A stretch of DNA of 45,349 bases from an uncultured Prochlorococcus sp. (lineage in GTDB: Bacteria > Cyanobacteriota > Cyanobacteriia > PCC-6307 > Cyanobiaceae): NCBI GenBank assembly GCA_902591865.1, contig CACJCK010000010.1:1-45349 (forward strand), read 5' to 3'. The notes under the pieces are model-generated. The model was not told the DNA's origin and did not search any database. It saw nothing but the letters and a program-made list of their open reading frames with translations. The translations under genes were made by a program, and so were the position numbers. This document shows, in pieces, positions 27,157 to 35,975 of the stretch. Each line of letters opens with the position of its first letter. The stretch's first letter is position 1.

Positions 27157-28506
27157 ATGAATGAATGTATCGTTTCAGGTTGGGGTCTAACTAATCCAGT
27201 TTCAGTTAGACAATCTTTTCCAAAAAGTATTGAGGATTTAGAAAATTTAATAAATTCGGCGCATCCAAAATCAATAATTACAAGAGGTCTAGGGAGATCA
27301 TATGGAGATGCAGCTCAATTGGAGAAAGCAAATGTTGTTCGAATGGATAATTTTAGTTTTATTGATTTAAAAATTGAAAAGAACGAAGTTACTACTGGAT
27401 CTGGAATAAGTTTTGATAAACTTTTGAATTATATTATTCCAAAGGGATTTTTCATACCAGTTTCTCCGGGGACTAGATATGTAACAGTTGGAGGCGCTAT
27501 TGCCTCTGATGTACATGGTAAAAATCATCATGTTGATGGTAGTTTCGGAAACCACGTAAAATCAATCTTAATTCTCAATGGAAATGGAGAACTACAACGG
27601 CTTAATAAATCCTCCCCAAGAGAAATTGAAAGAAAACAATTTTGGGCAACTATTGGCGGTATGGGTCTTACTGGGGTAATAATTGAGGCCACATTTGAGT
27701 TAATACCGATTGAAACATCCTTAATAAATTTATTTACAAGAAACTTTGAGAATATTGATTTACTTTTGGAAGCTATGATAGAAGCTGATAAAGAATATAG
27801 ATATAGTGTAGCTTGGATAGATAGTCTTCATCCTAATTTAAGAGGTATTCTTTCATGTGGAGATCACGCACTACTAACTGATATAAATGGTAAAAATAAG
27901 AAAAATCCTTTAGAAAAGATTCAAGATCATAATACGAAAGCTCCAAATTATTTCCCAAGAGGTTTGATGAATAATTTTACTATAAAAATATTTAATGAAG
28001 GTTGGTATAGAAAATCAATCACGGCAAAAAAGCATAATATTGAGACAATAGGTAAGTTCTTTTATCCACTTGATGCAATCAAAAATTGGAACAGAATTTA
28101 TGGATCTGATGGATTTGTTCAATATCAATTCGCTATTCCTGATAAAAAAGTTGAATTAATTTTAGATTTTTTAAGAAAGCTTCAGGATAATAAAATTCCA
28201 AATTTTCTCCCAGTCTTAAAAAGATTTGGTGATTTTAAAAATGGCCATTTATCTTTTCCAATTAAAGGTTGGACTTTAGCAACTGATATTCCAGCAAATT
28301 ATGAAATCGCAATGGAATTACTCGACGATTTTGATGAAAAGATTGTTGATGCTGGGGGCAGGATATATTTATCAAAAGATGCAAGACAAAAAAAAGAAAC
28401 TTTTAAAAAAACCTATGAAAGATATTCAGAATGGAAACAAATTAAAAATGAAATGGACAAAAACAATATTTTTTCTTCATCACTTGCAGAAAGATTAGAA
28501 CTTTAA
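27157..28506 (+). CDS. dprE1: Polyprenyl-phosphoryl-ribose 2-oxidase (DprE1-like FAD enzyme)
   Basis: A 449-residue VAO-type flavoprotein starting at the ATG at 27157. It follows mycobacterial DprE1 along its length: VSGWGLTNPV, RGLGRSYGDAAQ, SPGTRYVTVGGAIASD, HGKNHHVDGSFGNH (active-site His region), FWATIGGMGLTGVI, GWYRK, WNRIYGSDGFVQYQFAIP, KRFGD and the ending SSLAERLEL. The lysine equivalent to K418 is present (K407 in GGRIYLSKDAR). The position equivalent to Cys387, the residue trapped by benzothiazinones, is Ala375 in GWTLATDIP. The enzyme oxidises C2 of the lipid-linked ribose, the first half of epimerisation to arabinose. Confidence 0.9.
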   Translation: MNECIVSGWGLTNPVSVRQSFPKSIEDLENLINSAHPKSIITRGLGRSYGDAAQLEKANVVRMDNFSFIDLKIEKNEVTTGSGISFDKLLNYIIPKGFFIPVSPGTRYVTVGGAIASDVHGKNHHVDGSFGNHVKSILILNGNGELQRLNKSSPREIERKQFWATIGGMGLTGVIIEATFELIPIETSLINLFTRNFENIDLLLEAMIEADKEYRYSVAWIDSLHPNLRGILSCGDHALLTDINGKNKKNPLEKIQDHNTKAPNYFPRGLMNNFTIKIFNEGWYRKSITAKKHNIETIGKFFYPLDAIKNWNRIYGSDGFVQYQFAIPDKKVELILDFLRKLQDNKIPNFLPVLKRFGDFKNGHLSFPIKGWTLATDIPANYEIAMELLDDFDEKIVDAGGRIYLSKDARQKKETFKKTYERYSEWKQIKNEMDKNNIFSSSLAERLEL

Positions 28507-28531
28507 TGTAAACTTAATAAAAAGTTTGTTT

Positions 28532-30178
28532 ATGAAAAAATATAATTATATTTTTTGGATCTTTCTTCTGATACCTGTCTCTTTATTAGTTCTTCTTTTC
28601 TTTCAATTTACTGTTGATGATGCATACATAACTTATAGGCATAGTTTCAATCTTTTTCAAAATGGTAATTTATCTTGGAATAATTTTGGTAGTAAAGAAG
28701 AAGCATTTTCAAATCCTCTTTTTGTAATTCTGGGGGGATTAGGAATAAAAATGGGTTTAAAACCTGAGTTACCCATAAAAATTTTTAATTTATCAATCCT
28801 TATATTTTGGTTTCTTAGAGTAAAAGGATTAGTAAAAAGATTATTTTTCTCACAAAAAGCAATTATTTATACTTTTTTCTTTTGGTCATTCCCTGTATTT
28901 ATTCATGCTTTTTCAGGACTTGAAACTTTTTTCTTTAGCTTTTTATTATTTGAATATCTAAATTCAATTTACATAGGAAATCAAAAAACCATTACTATAT
29001 CTTCTATTTTATTAATCACAAGACCTGAAGGTTTGTTGTTCTTTTTGACTTCATTAACTGGACTTCTTTATTCAAAGATTACAAACAAATTAAATACCAA
29101 AAATGTAAAAAAGAATTTTAAAATTTTATTAGCAATTATAATTCCAATCATTTCATTAATAATCCTGATTTATAAGATACATTTTTTCGGTGATTTTTTT
29201 CCAAATACGTACTATGCCAAAAGCAGTTCCAAAACCTTCGTTTCCATTTTAAAGAATTCTAGATCTAACTTATCTTCATCATTACCTTGGGTCTTTATGA
29301 CATTTTTATGCTTCGACTTTAATAAAAAAATTTCTAAAGACATATTTAATTCAATTTTGAAATATGGCCCATTTTTTGTGATCTATTTTTTATATCTTCA
29401 GTCTGCTTTGGCAATGAACTACGCAGATAGATTTTGGTTCCAATTATTTTGGCCACTAATAATTTACTTTATAGCTAACAACAAGAATATATTTATAGTG
29501 AGTATCTCTTTTATCAAAAAAATAATTTTTAACCCTAAAAAAATTAAAAAATTATTATTAGTTTTAATTTCATCTATATGGGCTATCAAGTCTGTTTCAC
29601 TAGCATATGTAAAGGATCCTGACGATACTCCCATTAGATTAGTTAGTAGTTTTGGTAGAATAGTAAGATCTAGAGCAGTTCTAGGGAAAGAAATTGACAG
29701 AATTTTGCCAAATGATGTAAAGATAGTTATTGGTGACGCAGGGCTTCTTGGTTATTACGCAAATAGGCAAGCTTACGACTATTTAAAACTTGGAACAAAA
29801 GAAATTGCAAAGAATGGCCTAACCCAAAAATTTCTCGAAAAAGCAAATCCTGACGTATTTATCCTATATGGTTTCAATAAAGATAAAAAAGGTGCATGTG
29901 ATGAAAAAGATACCAGATATCTTATGCATAAAGAAGAGATTAAATTTATAAGAAAAAATAATTTAAAATTTATTGGCGGCTTTGTTCAGCATCCAAATAA
30001 ATGCCAAAATATTTACGCAAAAAGTGATTTAGTTAACCTATTTAAAGATAAAAAATTTATTTCTTTGATGCATGCATCAGAAAAAAATCATAGGAGCATT
30101 TTAAATGGAACAATAGACGATATTTTATATTCTTATAAATATATTTTTCTACCCTCAAGAAATTTACCGAAATCATAA
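28532..30178 (+). CDS. Polytopic arabinofuranosyltransferase-like GT-C enzyme (AftB-like)
   Basis: A 548-residue membrane protein, started at the ATG at 28532. Near the N-terminus it has VDDAYITYRHSFNL and EEAFSNPLF, the acidic DD motif and following NPL that resemble AftB-type transferases. ITRPEGLLFF and FFGDFFPNTYYAKSSSK are further close matches to the family signature. About ten hydrophobic segments are followed by a soluble C-terminal domain of about 200 residues, as in periplasmic GT-C enzymes. Located directly after dprE2-dprE1, it is the natural user of polyprenyl-P-arabinofuranose, adding Araf outside the inner membrane. The acceptor is unknown. Confidence 0.75.
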   Translation: MKKYNYIFWIFLLIPVSLLVLLFFQFTVDDAYITYRHSFNLFQNGNLSWNNFGSKEEAFSNPLFVILGGLGIKMGLKPELPIKIFNLSILIFWFLRVKGLVKRLFFSQKAIIYTFFFWSFPVFIHAFSGLETFFFSFLLFEYLNSIYIGNQKTITISSILLITRPEGLLFFLTSLTGLLYSKITNKLNTKNVKKNFKILLAIIIPIISLIILIYKIHFFGDFFPNTYYAKSSSKTFVSILKNSRSNLSSSLPWVFMTFLCFDFNKKISKDIFNSILKYGPFFVIYFLYLQSALAMNYADRFWFQLFWPLIIYFIANNKNIFIVSISFIKKIIFNPKKIKKLLLVLISSIWAIKSVSLAYVKDPDDTPIRLVSSFGRIVRSRAVLGKEIDRILPNDVKIVIGDAGLLGYYANRQAYDYLKLGTKEIAKNGLTQKFLEKANPDVFILYGFNKDKKGACDEKDTRYLMHKEEIKFIRKNNLKFIGGFVQHPNKCQNIYAKSDLVNLFKDKKFISLMHASEKNHRSILNGTIDDILYSYKYIFLPSRNLPKS

Positions 30179-30184
30179 ACAAAA

Positions 30185-31975
30185 ATGAATTTGAAAAAGG
30201 AGAAAAATATAAATACTTTTCAAATTATTGAAGATCTCTGGAGAATAATAAGTTTAAAAAGAAAATATCAACTTTCTTTTTTATTATTATTAATGTTCCT
30301 AAGTGGTTTAGGAGAGAGTTTTACATTAGGTGCAATAGTACCCTTACTAAAATTGTTTGATAATAATGAACAATTTCCTAATTTAACTTTTTTGAAAAAC
30401 ATTAATGAAGATATTTATAGTACTTATTTGAACAATCCGTTAATTTTTATAGTTTTTCTCTTTATATTCATTCTTTCATGCTCTGTAATAATTAGAATTC
30501 TTAATCTTTTTTTTAGCAGCTACATATCAGGATTAATTGGGAATGATTTAAGTACTATCGCATTTAAAAAAACAATATATAAGTCATATCTAGAAATTTC
30601 ACAAATGAATAGTAACTCTCTAATAAATGCCATAACAAGTCAAGTAAAAATTACTATTAATGGGATATATGGGATTTTACTACTAATTAGTTCATCAATA
30701 ATTGTTTCAGGCATATTTATATCAATGCTAATTTATAACGCGAAAATTACATATATTTTATTTTTTTCATTTATTTTCATCTATGTTTCTCTATTCCAAT
30801 ACTTAAAAAAGAAACTTTATTTAAATGGGTCAAATGTAGCAAAAATAGCAAAAAATCAAATCCAACTTATAAGAGAAATATTAGGTGCTCTAGATGTAAT
30901 AACCCTTAACAATTTCAGAAATAAATCAGTCTCTAGATATTACGCAATGGATATTAAGATGCGTTTCTCTATGGCACAAAGTATTTTCTTTGCCGCATTT
31001 CCAAGATACTTAATAGAGAGTCTGGCATTAATAATATTTGCCATAATAGGACTTGGCATATCAAAGAGCGGAGGCTCATCAGATTCTATAGAGATTTTAG
31101 GTTTTTTTGCTTTTGCGGCACAAAGATCACTTCCCGCTATTCAACAAATATATGGCTCAGCAGCCTCATTTTCATATCAGAAGAAAGGAATTAAAGAACT
31201 TCTCGCTCAAGTGAATCAAAATAGTTCAGAAATTAAAATTCATAATTTTGAGAATAAAAGATCTAGTGATAAATCAATTATGAGTAATTTTCATTTAGAT
31301 TCTTTAATTATAAAAGATATTAGCTTTAAATACCCAAAACAAAAAGAAAGTTGTCTGACTGATATAAATCTTGAAATACTTAAAGGCGATAAAATTGCTC
31401 TAGTAGGTAAATCAGGAGCAGGTAAAAGTACTTTATTAAAATTATTATTAACATTTATAAAACCGACAAAAGGGGTTTTTTTATTAAACGATATAGATCT
31501 ATATAAAAATGAAAATATCGACTTACTTTTAAATTTCAGAGATGTAATTTCCTACGTCCCTCAGAAAATATATTTGTTTAATGATACGATAAAAAATAAT
31601 ATTGCGTTAAATTCCAAATCTTTTGGTGTAGAAAAACAAATTATTAAAGCGGCAAAAATAGCTGGCATTCATGAAACAATCATAAAATTGCCTTATGGAT
31701 ATGACACTATTGTTGGGGAGGAGGGTGCACTTCTAAGTGGTGGTCAAAGGCAAAGGATTGCTGTTGCTAGATCAATTTATAAAGAATCCCAAATCATAAT
31801 TTTGGATGAGCCTACAAGTTCAATTGACAGTATTACGGAAGACTTAATATTAAATGATATTTTTACTTATTTTAAAAACAAAGTTATAATTATCGTAGCT
31901 CATAACAATAAAATTAAAGCTATGTGTAATAAGATTTTTACTTTAAAAGATGGTTCTTTATTTTCTCAAGATTAA
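30185..31975 (+). CDS. ABC exporter, fused permease-ATPase (PglK/MsbA-like lipid-glycan flippase)
   Basis: A 596-residue half-transporter. About six membrane segments lie within residues 25-310. The nucleotide-binding domain has LVGKSGAGKSTLL (Walker A), SYVPQKIYLFNDTI (Q-loop), LLSGGQRQRIAVARS (signature), IIILDEPTSSID (Walker B and D-loop) and VAHN (switch His). It lies 6 nt after the AftB-like gene and before a terminator, as last gene of the arabinose-lipid operon. A role in flipping a lipid-linked oligosaccharide is likely from context; export of another lipid or peptide cannot be excluded. Confidence 0.85.
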   Translation: MNLKKEKNINTFQIIEDLWRIISLKRKYQLSFLLLLMFLSGLGESFTLGAIVPLLKLFDNNEQFPNLTFLKNINEDIYSTYLNNPLIFIVFLFIFILSCSVIIRILNLFFSSYISGLIGNDLSTIAFKKTIYKSYLEISQMNSNSLINAITSQVKITINGIYGILLLISSSIIVSGIFISMLIYNAKITYILFFSFIFIYVSLFQYLKKKLYLNGSNVAKIAKNQIQLIREILGALDVITLNNFRNKSVSRYYAMDIKMRFSMAQSIFFAAFPRYLIESLALIIFAIIGLGISKSGGSSDSIEILGFFAFAAQRSLPAIQQIYGSAASFSYQKKGIKELLAQVNQNSSEIKIHNFENKRSSDKSIMSNFHLDSLIIKDISFKYPKQKESCLTDINLEILKGDKIALVGKSGAGKSTLLKLLLTFIKPTKGVFLLNDIDLYKNENIDLLLNFRDVISYVPQKIYLFNDTIKNNIALNSKSFGVEKQIIKAAKIAGIHETIIKLPYGYDTIVGEEGALLSGGQRQRIAVARSIYKESQIIILDEPTSSIDSITEDLILNDIFTYFKNKVIIIVAHNNKIKAMCNKIFTLKDGSLFSQD

Positions 31976-32084
31976 TGTTATATTTATCTTGCTTATTTTT
32001 TTTGGACTTTAAATGCTTAACCATTTAGCTTTCTCAGATAATATTTTCGATTTTGCAAAAAAATATCAAAAAATTTGTAAAAAA

Positions 32085-32123
32085 AGCCTTGAGAAAAAAA
32101 GTTTTTTAGAGAGGCTATTTTTT
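32085..32123 (+). terminator. Rho-independent terminator after the arabinose-lipid operon
   Basis: AGCCT (32085-32089) pairs with AGGCT (32112-32116), and A-run/T-run bases inside the arm (AAAAAA with TTTTTT) extend the stem. Six Ts follow at 32118-32123. It lies 110 nt after the ABC gene stop. Confidence 0.6.
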
Positions 32124-32229
32124 CAAATTTAAAAAAGTTATTAAACTCATTGATTCCATCAACAATATTAACCTGAATTCCTAAACTAAAAATCTTTATA
32201 AAAGATCTTTATCCATTCACTTTAAAATA

Positions 32230-33027
32230 ATGAAACACATTCTTAAAAAAATTGGAAGAATATTAAAAAAATTTTTTTTAATAAATGTAATTAATCACTT
32301 AAATAAATATAGATATGCAGTAAATAATCATTACGGATCCTCAAAAGAAGTCTCATTATTATATGAAGAATATAAAACTGAGTTGAATGATCAAAAATTT
32401 TTTGAACTCATATCAGAAATATATAGAAATTATTCAATCGATGATAAAAGTTTTGTGGAACCAAGAATTATCTCTAAATATAATGATGAAAAGGTTTGGG
32501 ATCAATACTTAAAGAGAAAAACAGGAGAACATTACAGATTACTAATTACTATTTTAAAAATAATTAAATCAAAAAAATTTTTAGAAATTGGTACCTTCAG
32601 AGGTGCATCCGCAAAAGTTATACTAGAAAATTATCCAATTGAAAAAATTCATACTTTCGATTTAATTCCATGGGATAAATTTGATGGCACCTTTCTAGAA
32701 AAAAGAGATTTTGAAACTGGTAAAATATCTCAACATATTGATGATTTAAGTAAAAAAAGAGTTTTTGAGAAATATCATCAAGAGATTCTAGAAAGTGACT
32801 TTATATTTATTGACGGACCCAAAAACTACAATTTTGAAAAGCAATTTCTAAAATACCTTTTTAATTTTTTAGAAAATCATAAAAAAGGAATGACAATAAT
32901 CCTACTTGATGATGTGAAACTTTCAACAATGTGTCAAATCTGGAGATCTATAGATCATCCAAAAGTAATATTAGATTTAGTAGGACATTGGAGTGGATCA
33001 GGATTAATTATGATAGATAATTCATAA
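32230..33027 (+). CDS. Class I SAM-dependent methyltransferase-like protein
   Basis: A 265-residue soluble protein. The first about 100 residues are basic and unrecognised. From about residue 118 it has FLEIGTFRGASAKVILENYP (glycine-rich SAM-binding loop), IHTFDLIPWD (acidic residue after strand 2) and DFIFIDGPKNYN, followed by IILLDDVK. This fits the methyltransferase_24/cephalosporin hydroxylase-like group often found in glycan clusters, where members O-methylate sugars. Its start follows a terminator, so it probably begins a new transcript. Confidence 0.65.
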   Translation: MKHILKKIGRILKKFFLINVINHLNKYRYAVNNHYGSSKEVSLLYEEYKTELNDQKFFELISEIYRNYSIDDKSFVEPRIISKYNDEKVWDQYLKRKTGEHYRLLITILKIIKSKKFLEIGTFRGASAKVILENYPIEKIHTFDLIPWDKFDGTFLEKRDFETGKISQHIDDLSKKRVFEKYHQEILESDFIFIDGPKNYNFEKQFLKYLFNFLENHKKGMTIILLDDVKLSTMCQIWRSIDHPKVILDLVGHWSGSGLIMIDNS

Positions 33028-33043
33028 TTGAATATTTATTTTT

Positions 33044-33802
33044 ATGGAAAGTAATTGTTTTTCAAAAATATTAATATTAACTAGTTGCATTTTTCCAAAT
33101 ACTTTTTCTGGGACTATATCTAATTTTAGCCCCGAGAGAAGAGCAAAAGAACTTATTTCAAATTCCAACTATATGTTAAAAAAACAATTATTTGACAAAA
33201 TAATAATAATTGATGGATCTCAAAAAGAATCCTTACCTAAGAAAAAGACTTTTAAAGATTATCTATTTGATCTAGGATTAAAAAAATCAAAAGTTTTAGA
33301 TTTTTATGAATTTAATCCAGACATAACTACTCAAAATTTAATAAAAGAAAAAGGTAAAGGATTTTCTGAAACTAAAATGATTTTAAATGTACTAGAAAAT
33401 TTTAAATATTCTAGAAAAACAATTTTTTATAAACTATCAGGAAGATATTTGATTAAAAATATTGAAAAAGTAATTTTAGATTTGGAAAGATTTTTTAGTA
33501 ATGGCGGAGAATTTGCCATACCAGTATCAAATCTATTTGAAAGAACAAATAGTGTAATGTATATTTTTAGTTCAAATTTCAATAAAAATAAATTTGAAGA
33601 AATTTGCAAAAAAGTATCAGATAATGATGGCTTATACGTTGAACATCTTCTTTATTCAGAAGTTTTTTTAAACTCATTAATCAACACATCAAGATTTAGG
33701 ATTCTTCCAATTTATCCAAGCAATCAAGAAGGTGGATCATGTCAAGGGACATATACTCATTGGAGACAATTAAAAAAAAATTTTATTCACAAATACTTTT
33801 AA
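33044..33802 (+). CDS. Uncharacterised protein, possible glycosyltransferase
   Basis: A 252-residue soluble protein that I cannot place in a family with confidence. It has KILILTSCIFPN at the N-terminus, then NFSPERRAKEL, KGKGFSETKMI, FYKLSGRYLIKN and a C-terminal NQEGGSCQGTYTHW. The combination of a short beta strand start, GKG.E and KLSGRY resembles uncharacterised GT-A-like proteins in capsule loci. It is 16 nt after the methyltransferase gene and 21 nt before the Wzy-like gene, so it belongs to the same operon. Confidence 0.45.
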   Translation: MESNCFSKILILTSCIFPNTFSGTISNFSPERRAKELISNSNYMLKKQLFDKIIIIDGSQKESLPKKKTFKDYLFDLGLKKSKVLDFYEFNPDITTQNLIKEKGKGFSETKMILNVLENFKYSRKTIFYKLSGRYLIKNIEKVILDLERFFSNGGEFAIPVSNLFERTNSVMYIFSSNFNKNKFEEICKKVSDNDGLYVEHLLYSEVFLNSLINTSRFRILPIYPSNQEGGSCQGTYTHWRQLKKNFIHKYF

Positions 33803-33823
33803 ATAAAATGTAAATTAAAAAAC

Positions 33824-34798
33824 ATGAATACTTCTTACAATAAAAATATTTTTAAATTATTTATTTATTCACTATTATTTTATTCTAGCAATTTAGCACT
33901 CAATAATTTAATAATTACAAAAAGGGGTGATTCACATAGATATCTTGAGCTTATTAAAGTAGAGGGAATAAATATTTTCCCTGAACCAACATGGTTATTT
34001 TTAAGGCAAGTTTATCAAAATTTTGGTGAAAATTTTCTTCTATTTATACTAACTTTTTTTTTAACTACCACAATCTATTTATGTATACGTAAATTTGATA
34101 AATCACTAATTACGGCATTTTTTTTAAGTATATTTTTAATCTATGGTGACCCTTTCACATCTCTATATTCTTCTTTATTTTCAACCTGGAGAGCAATTCC
34201 AGGTTGGTTTTGTTATTTTATTTACCTAACATTTTTTTTAGATAGTAAATCCTCATTTAAAAGCATTTACAAAATAGAAGGCACTATTATGATAAAAATT
34301 TTAGAGATATTATTTGTTTTAATTAGTCTTTTATCTCATCCAACAACTTTCTTTTTTACAATTACTACAATAATTCTTTATTTTGAAGATAGTCCGATAT
34401 CTAAAATTTTTAATAAATTTATAACTAACTTTAAAATATTTTTACCAAAATTAAAAATTGTAATATTTATATTTTCATTTATTTTTATATTGTTAGCTAT
34501 AACTATTGTAGATCCTGTTCTTAATGCAAAACTTTTCCATTATATTTCATATGATGAAGTAAACCAATTTTCAAGTTTTCGAGCAATTTTAATTAACATT
34601 ATTATCTCCTTTTTTTGTATAAAGTATAATAATTATTCAAGAGTAATATTAGGCTCAAGTTTTTTTTCAATTCCCATAGCATTTTTAATACCTGCGATTT
34701 CATATAGATTAGCAACAACGATTTATTGGATAAGTTTAATTAGCTTGATTTCAACTTTACTAAAAATATCATTTAGCAAAAAAAGGATATTATATTAA
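33824..34798 (+). CDS. Polytopic membrane protein, candidate polysaccharide polymerase (EpsG/Wzy-like)
   Basis: A 324-residue protein with about nine hydrophobic segments. An early loop carries KRGDSHRYLELIK, similar to the D..RY motif of EpsG-like polymerases, and SLFSTWRAIPGWF has the Arg-containing loop often seen there. Wzy proteins share little sequence, so the call rests on topology, length and position among glycosyltransferase genes. If correct, this polymer would be separate from, or extended before, transfer by the ligase at the left edge. Confidence 0.5.
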   Translation: MNTSYNKNIFKLFIYSLLFYSSNLALNNLIITKRGDSHRYLELIKVEGINIFPEPTWLFLRQVYQNFGENFLLFILTFFLTTTIYLCIRKFDKSLITAFFLSIFLIYGDPFTSLYSSLFSTWRAIPGWFCYFIYLTFFLDSKSSFKSIYKIEGTIMIKILEILFVLISLLSHPTTFFFTITTIILYFEDSPISKIFNKFITNFKIFLPKLKIVIFIFSFIFILLAITIVDPVLNAKLFHYISYDEVNQFSSFRAILINIIISFFCIKYNNYSRVILGSSFFSIPIAFLIPAISYRLATTIYWISLISLISTLLKISFSKKRILY

Positions 34799-34811
34799 TT
34801 CGTGATTTTAA

Positions 34812-35975
34812 ATGGTTATTAATATTATTTTTATATCTTCATATAGTTCTCAATTAGGTGCATTAATAGCATTAATAAACCATAACAAATTAAAATCTAA
34901 TTTCAAAAAAAAGCATATTTTTATTGTTTTTCAATTCCCAACATTAAGTGATCAGAAATGTAAATTTTCACCCTTTGAAAAAAAAATATTAAAAAATTAC
35001 TTTATCAATTTTAAATTTTTCAAGTTTAGAGTAAATAATCATTTTAAAAGAATTATATTATGGGTTTTGCTATTTACAGTATCTCCATTACTTTGGAACA
35101 AAAATTTTATTATTTGGCAGAATCGGCCTGACTGGATGAAAACCTGTTTTACATTCAAGAGATTAATTTTACCGGTAATACTTCCTAGAAAGAATCTCTA
35201 TTATTGCGGTGATGGATTTTTATCATTATGTAGAAGTGCTAATCCTTTCTGGTTAAAACCCACAAATAAATCAGATAAAAAATTAACTGTTGATTTAAAC
35301 GAAAAGAATACTTTTTACTATTTGTATAGTATTGATTATCAAGAACCAACAAGTTACGACATTAAGATACCTATAAACTTTATTAAAAAAATAAATTTAA
35401 AAATAATAGAATCGAAAACAAATTTAAAAAATATCTCCTTAAAGAAAAAGGAACTTGAAAATAAAACTAAATCTTTATTTATTTTTCCCACATCAACATT
35501 CTCTGAGACATTAAGGTGCAGTTTGAATGAAGAAATTGATCTATATTTAGACTTTATAAATAAACAAATAGACATTAAATCGCACTTTATTTGTATTAAG
35601 CCCCATCCTGGAAGTTCAAGAATAAAAACCTTAACTCTTGAAAAAAAACTTTTGGAACAAGGTTATGAACTATTCCAATGGGGAAATTATGATAAGCTTG
35701 GAAAAGTTTACAATTTACCATTGGAAATAATCCCTCTTGAACTATTTATTGGAATTTTAGTAACGCAAATGGGATTAAAATATGAAAAATTTATTTTGGT
35801 AGTAAGTTCAAATGCCTCTTTATCATGTTTAATTTTATATCCTAAATTAAATTATTTAATTGCATTTTCGGAAAATCTGATCAATAAATATCTTGATAAT
35901 AAATTTAAGATGCCAAGACTCGAGCAAGAGAAATTTATTAAAGAATTTATTCATAAGAATATTAAAAATAAATAA
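34812..35975 (+). CDS. Polysialyltransferase-like glycosyltransferase candidate
   Basis: A 387-residue protein. SSYSSQLGALIALINH at the N-terminus, ICIKPHPGSSRIK in the middle, IIPLELFIG and LVVSSNASLSCL later follow the order KPHP ... P(I/L)E ... SS found in bacterial polysialyltransferase/GT52-like GT-B enzymes that use CMP-activated ulosonates. The stop overlaps the next start by one base (TAATG). A second CMP-sugar synthetase at 21455 would supply a donor. The match is by motif order only and should be treated as tentative. Confidence 0.5.
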   Translation: MVINIIFISSYSSQLGALIALINHNKLKSNFKKKHIFIVFQFPTLSDQKCKFSPFEKKILKNYFINFKFFKFRVNNHFKRIILWVLLFTVSPLLWNKNFIIWQNRPDWMKTCFTFKRLILPVILPRKNLYYCGDGFLSLCRSANPFWLKPTNKSDKKLTVDLNEKNTFYYLYSIDYQEPTSYDIKIPINFIKKINLKIIESKTNLKNISLKKKELENKTKSLFIFPTSTFSETLRCSLNEEIDLYLDFINKQIDIKSHFICIKPHPGSSRIKTLTLEKKLLEQGYELFQWGNYDKLGKVYNLPLEIIPLELFIGILVTQMGLKYEKFILVVSSNASLSCLILYPKLNYLIAFSENLINKYLDNKFKMPRLEQEKFIKEFIHKNIKNK

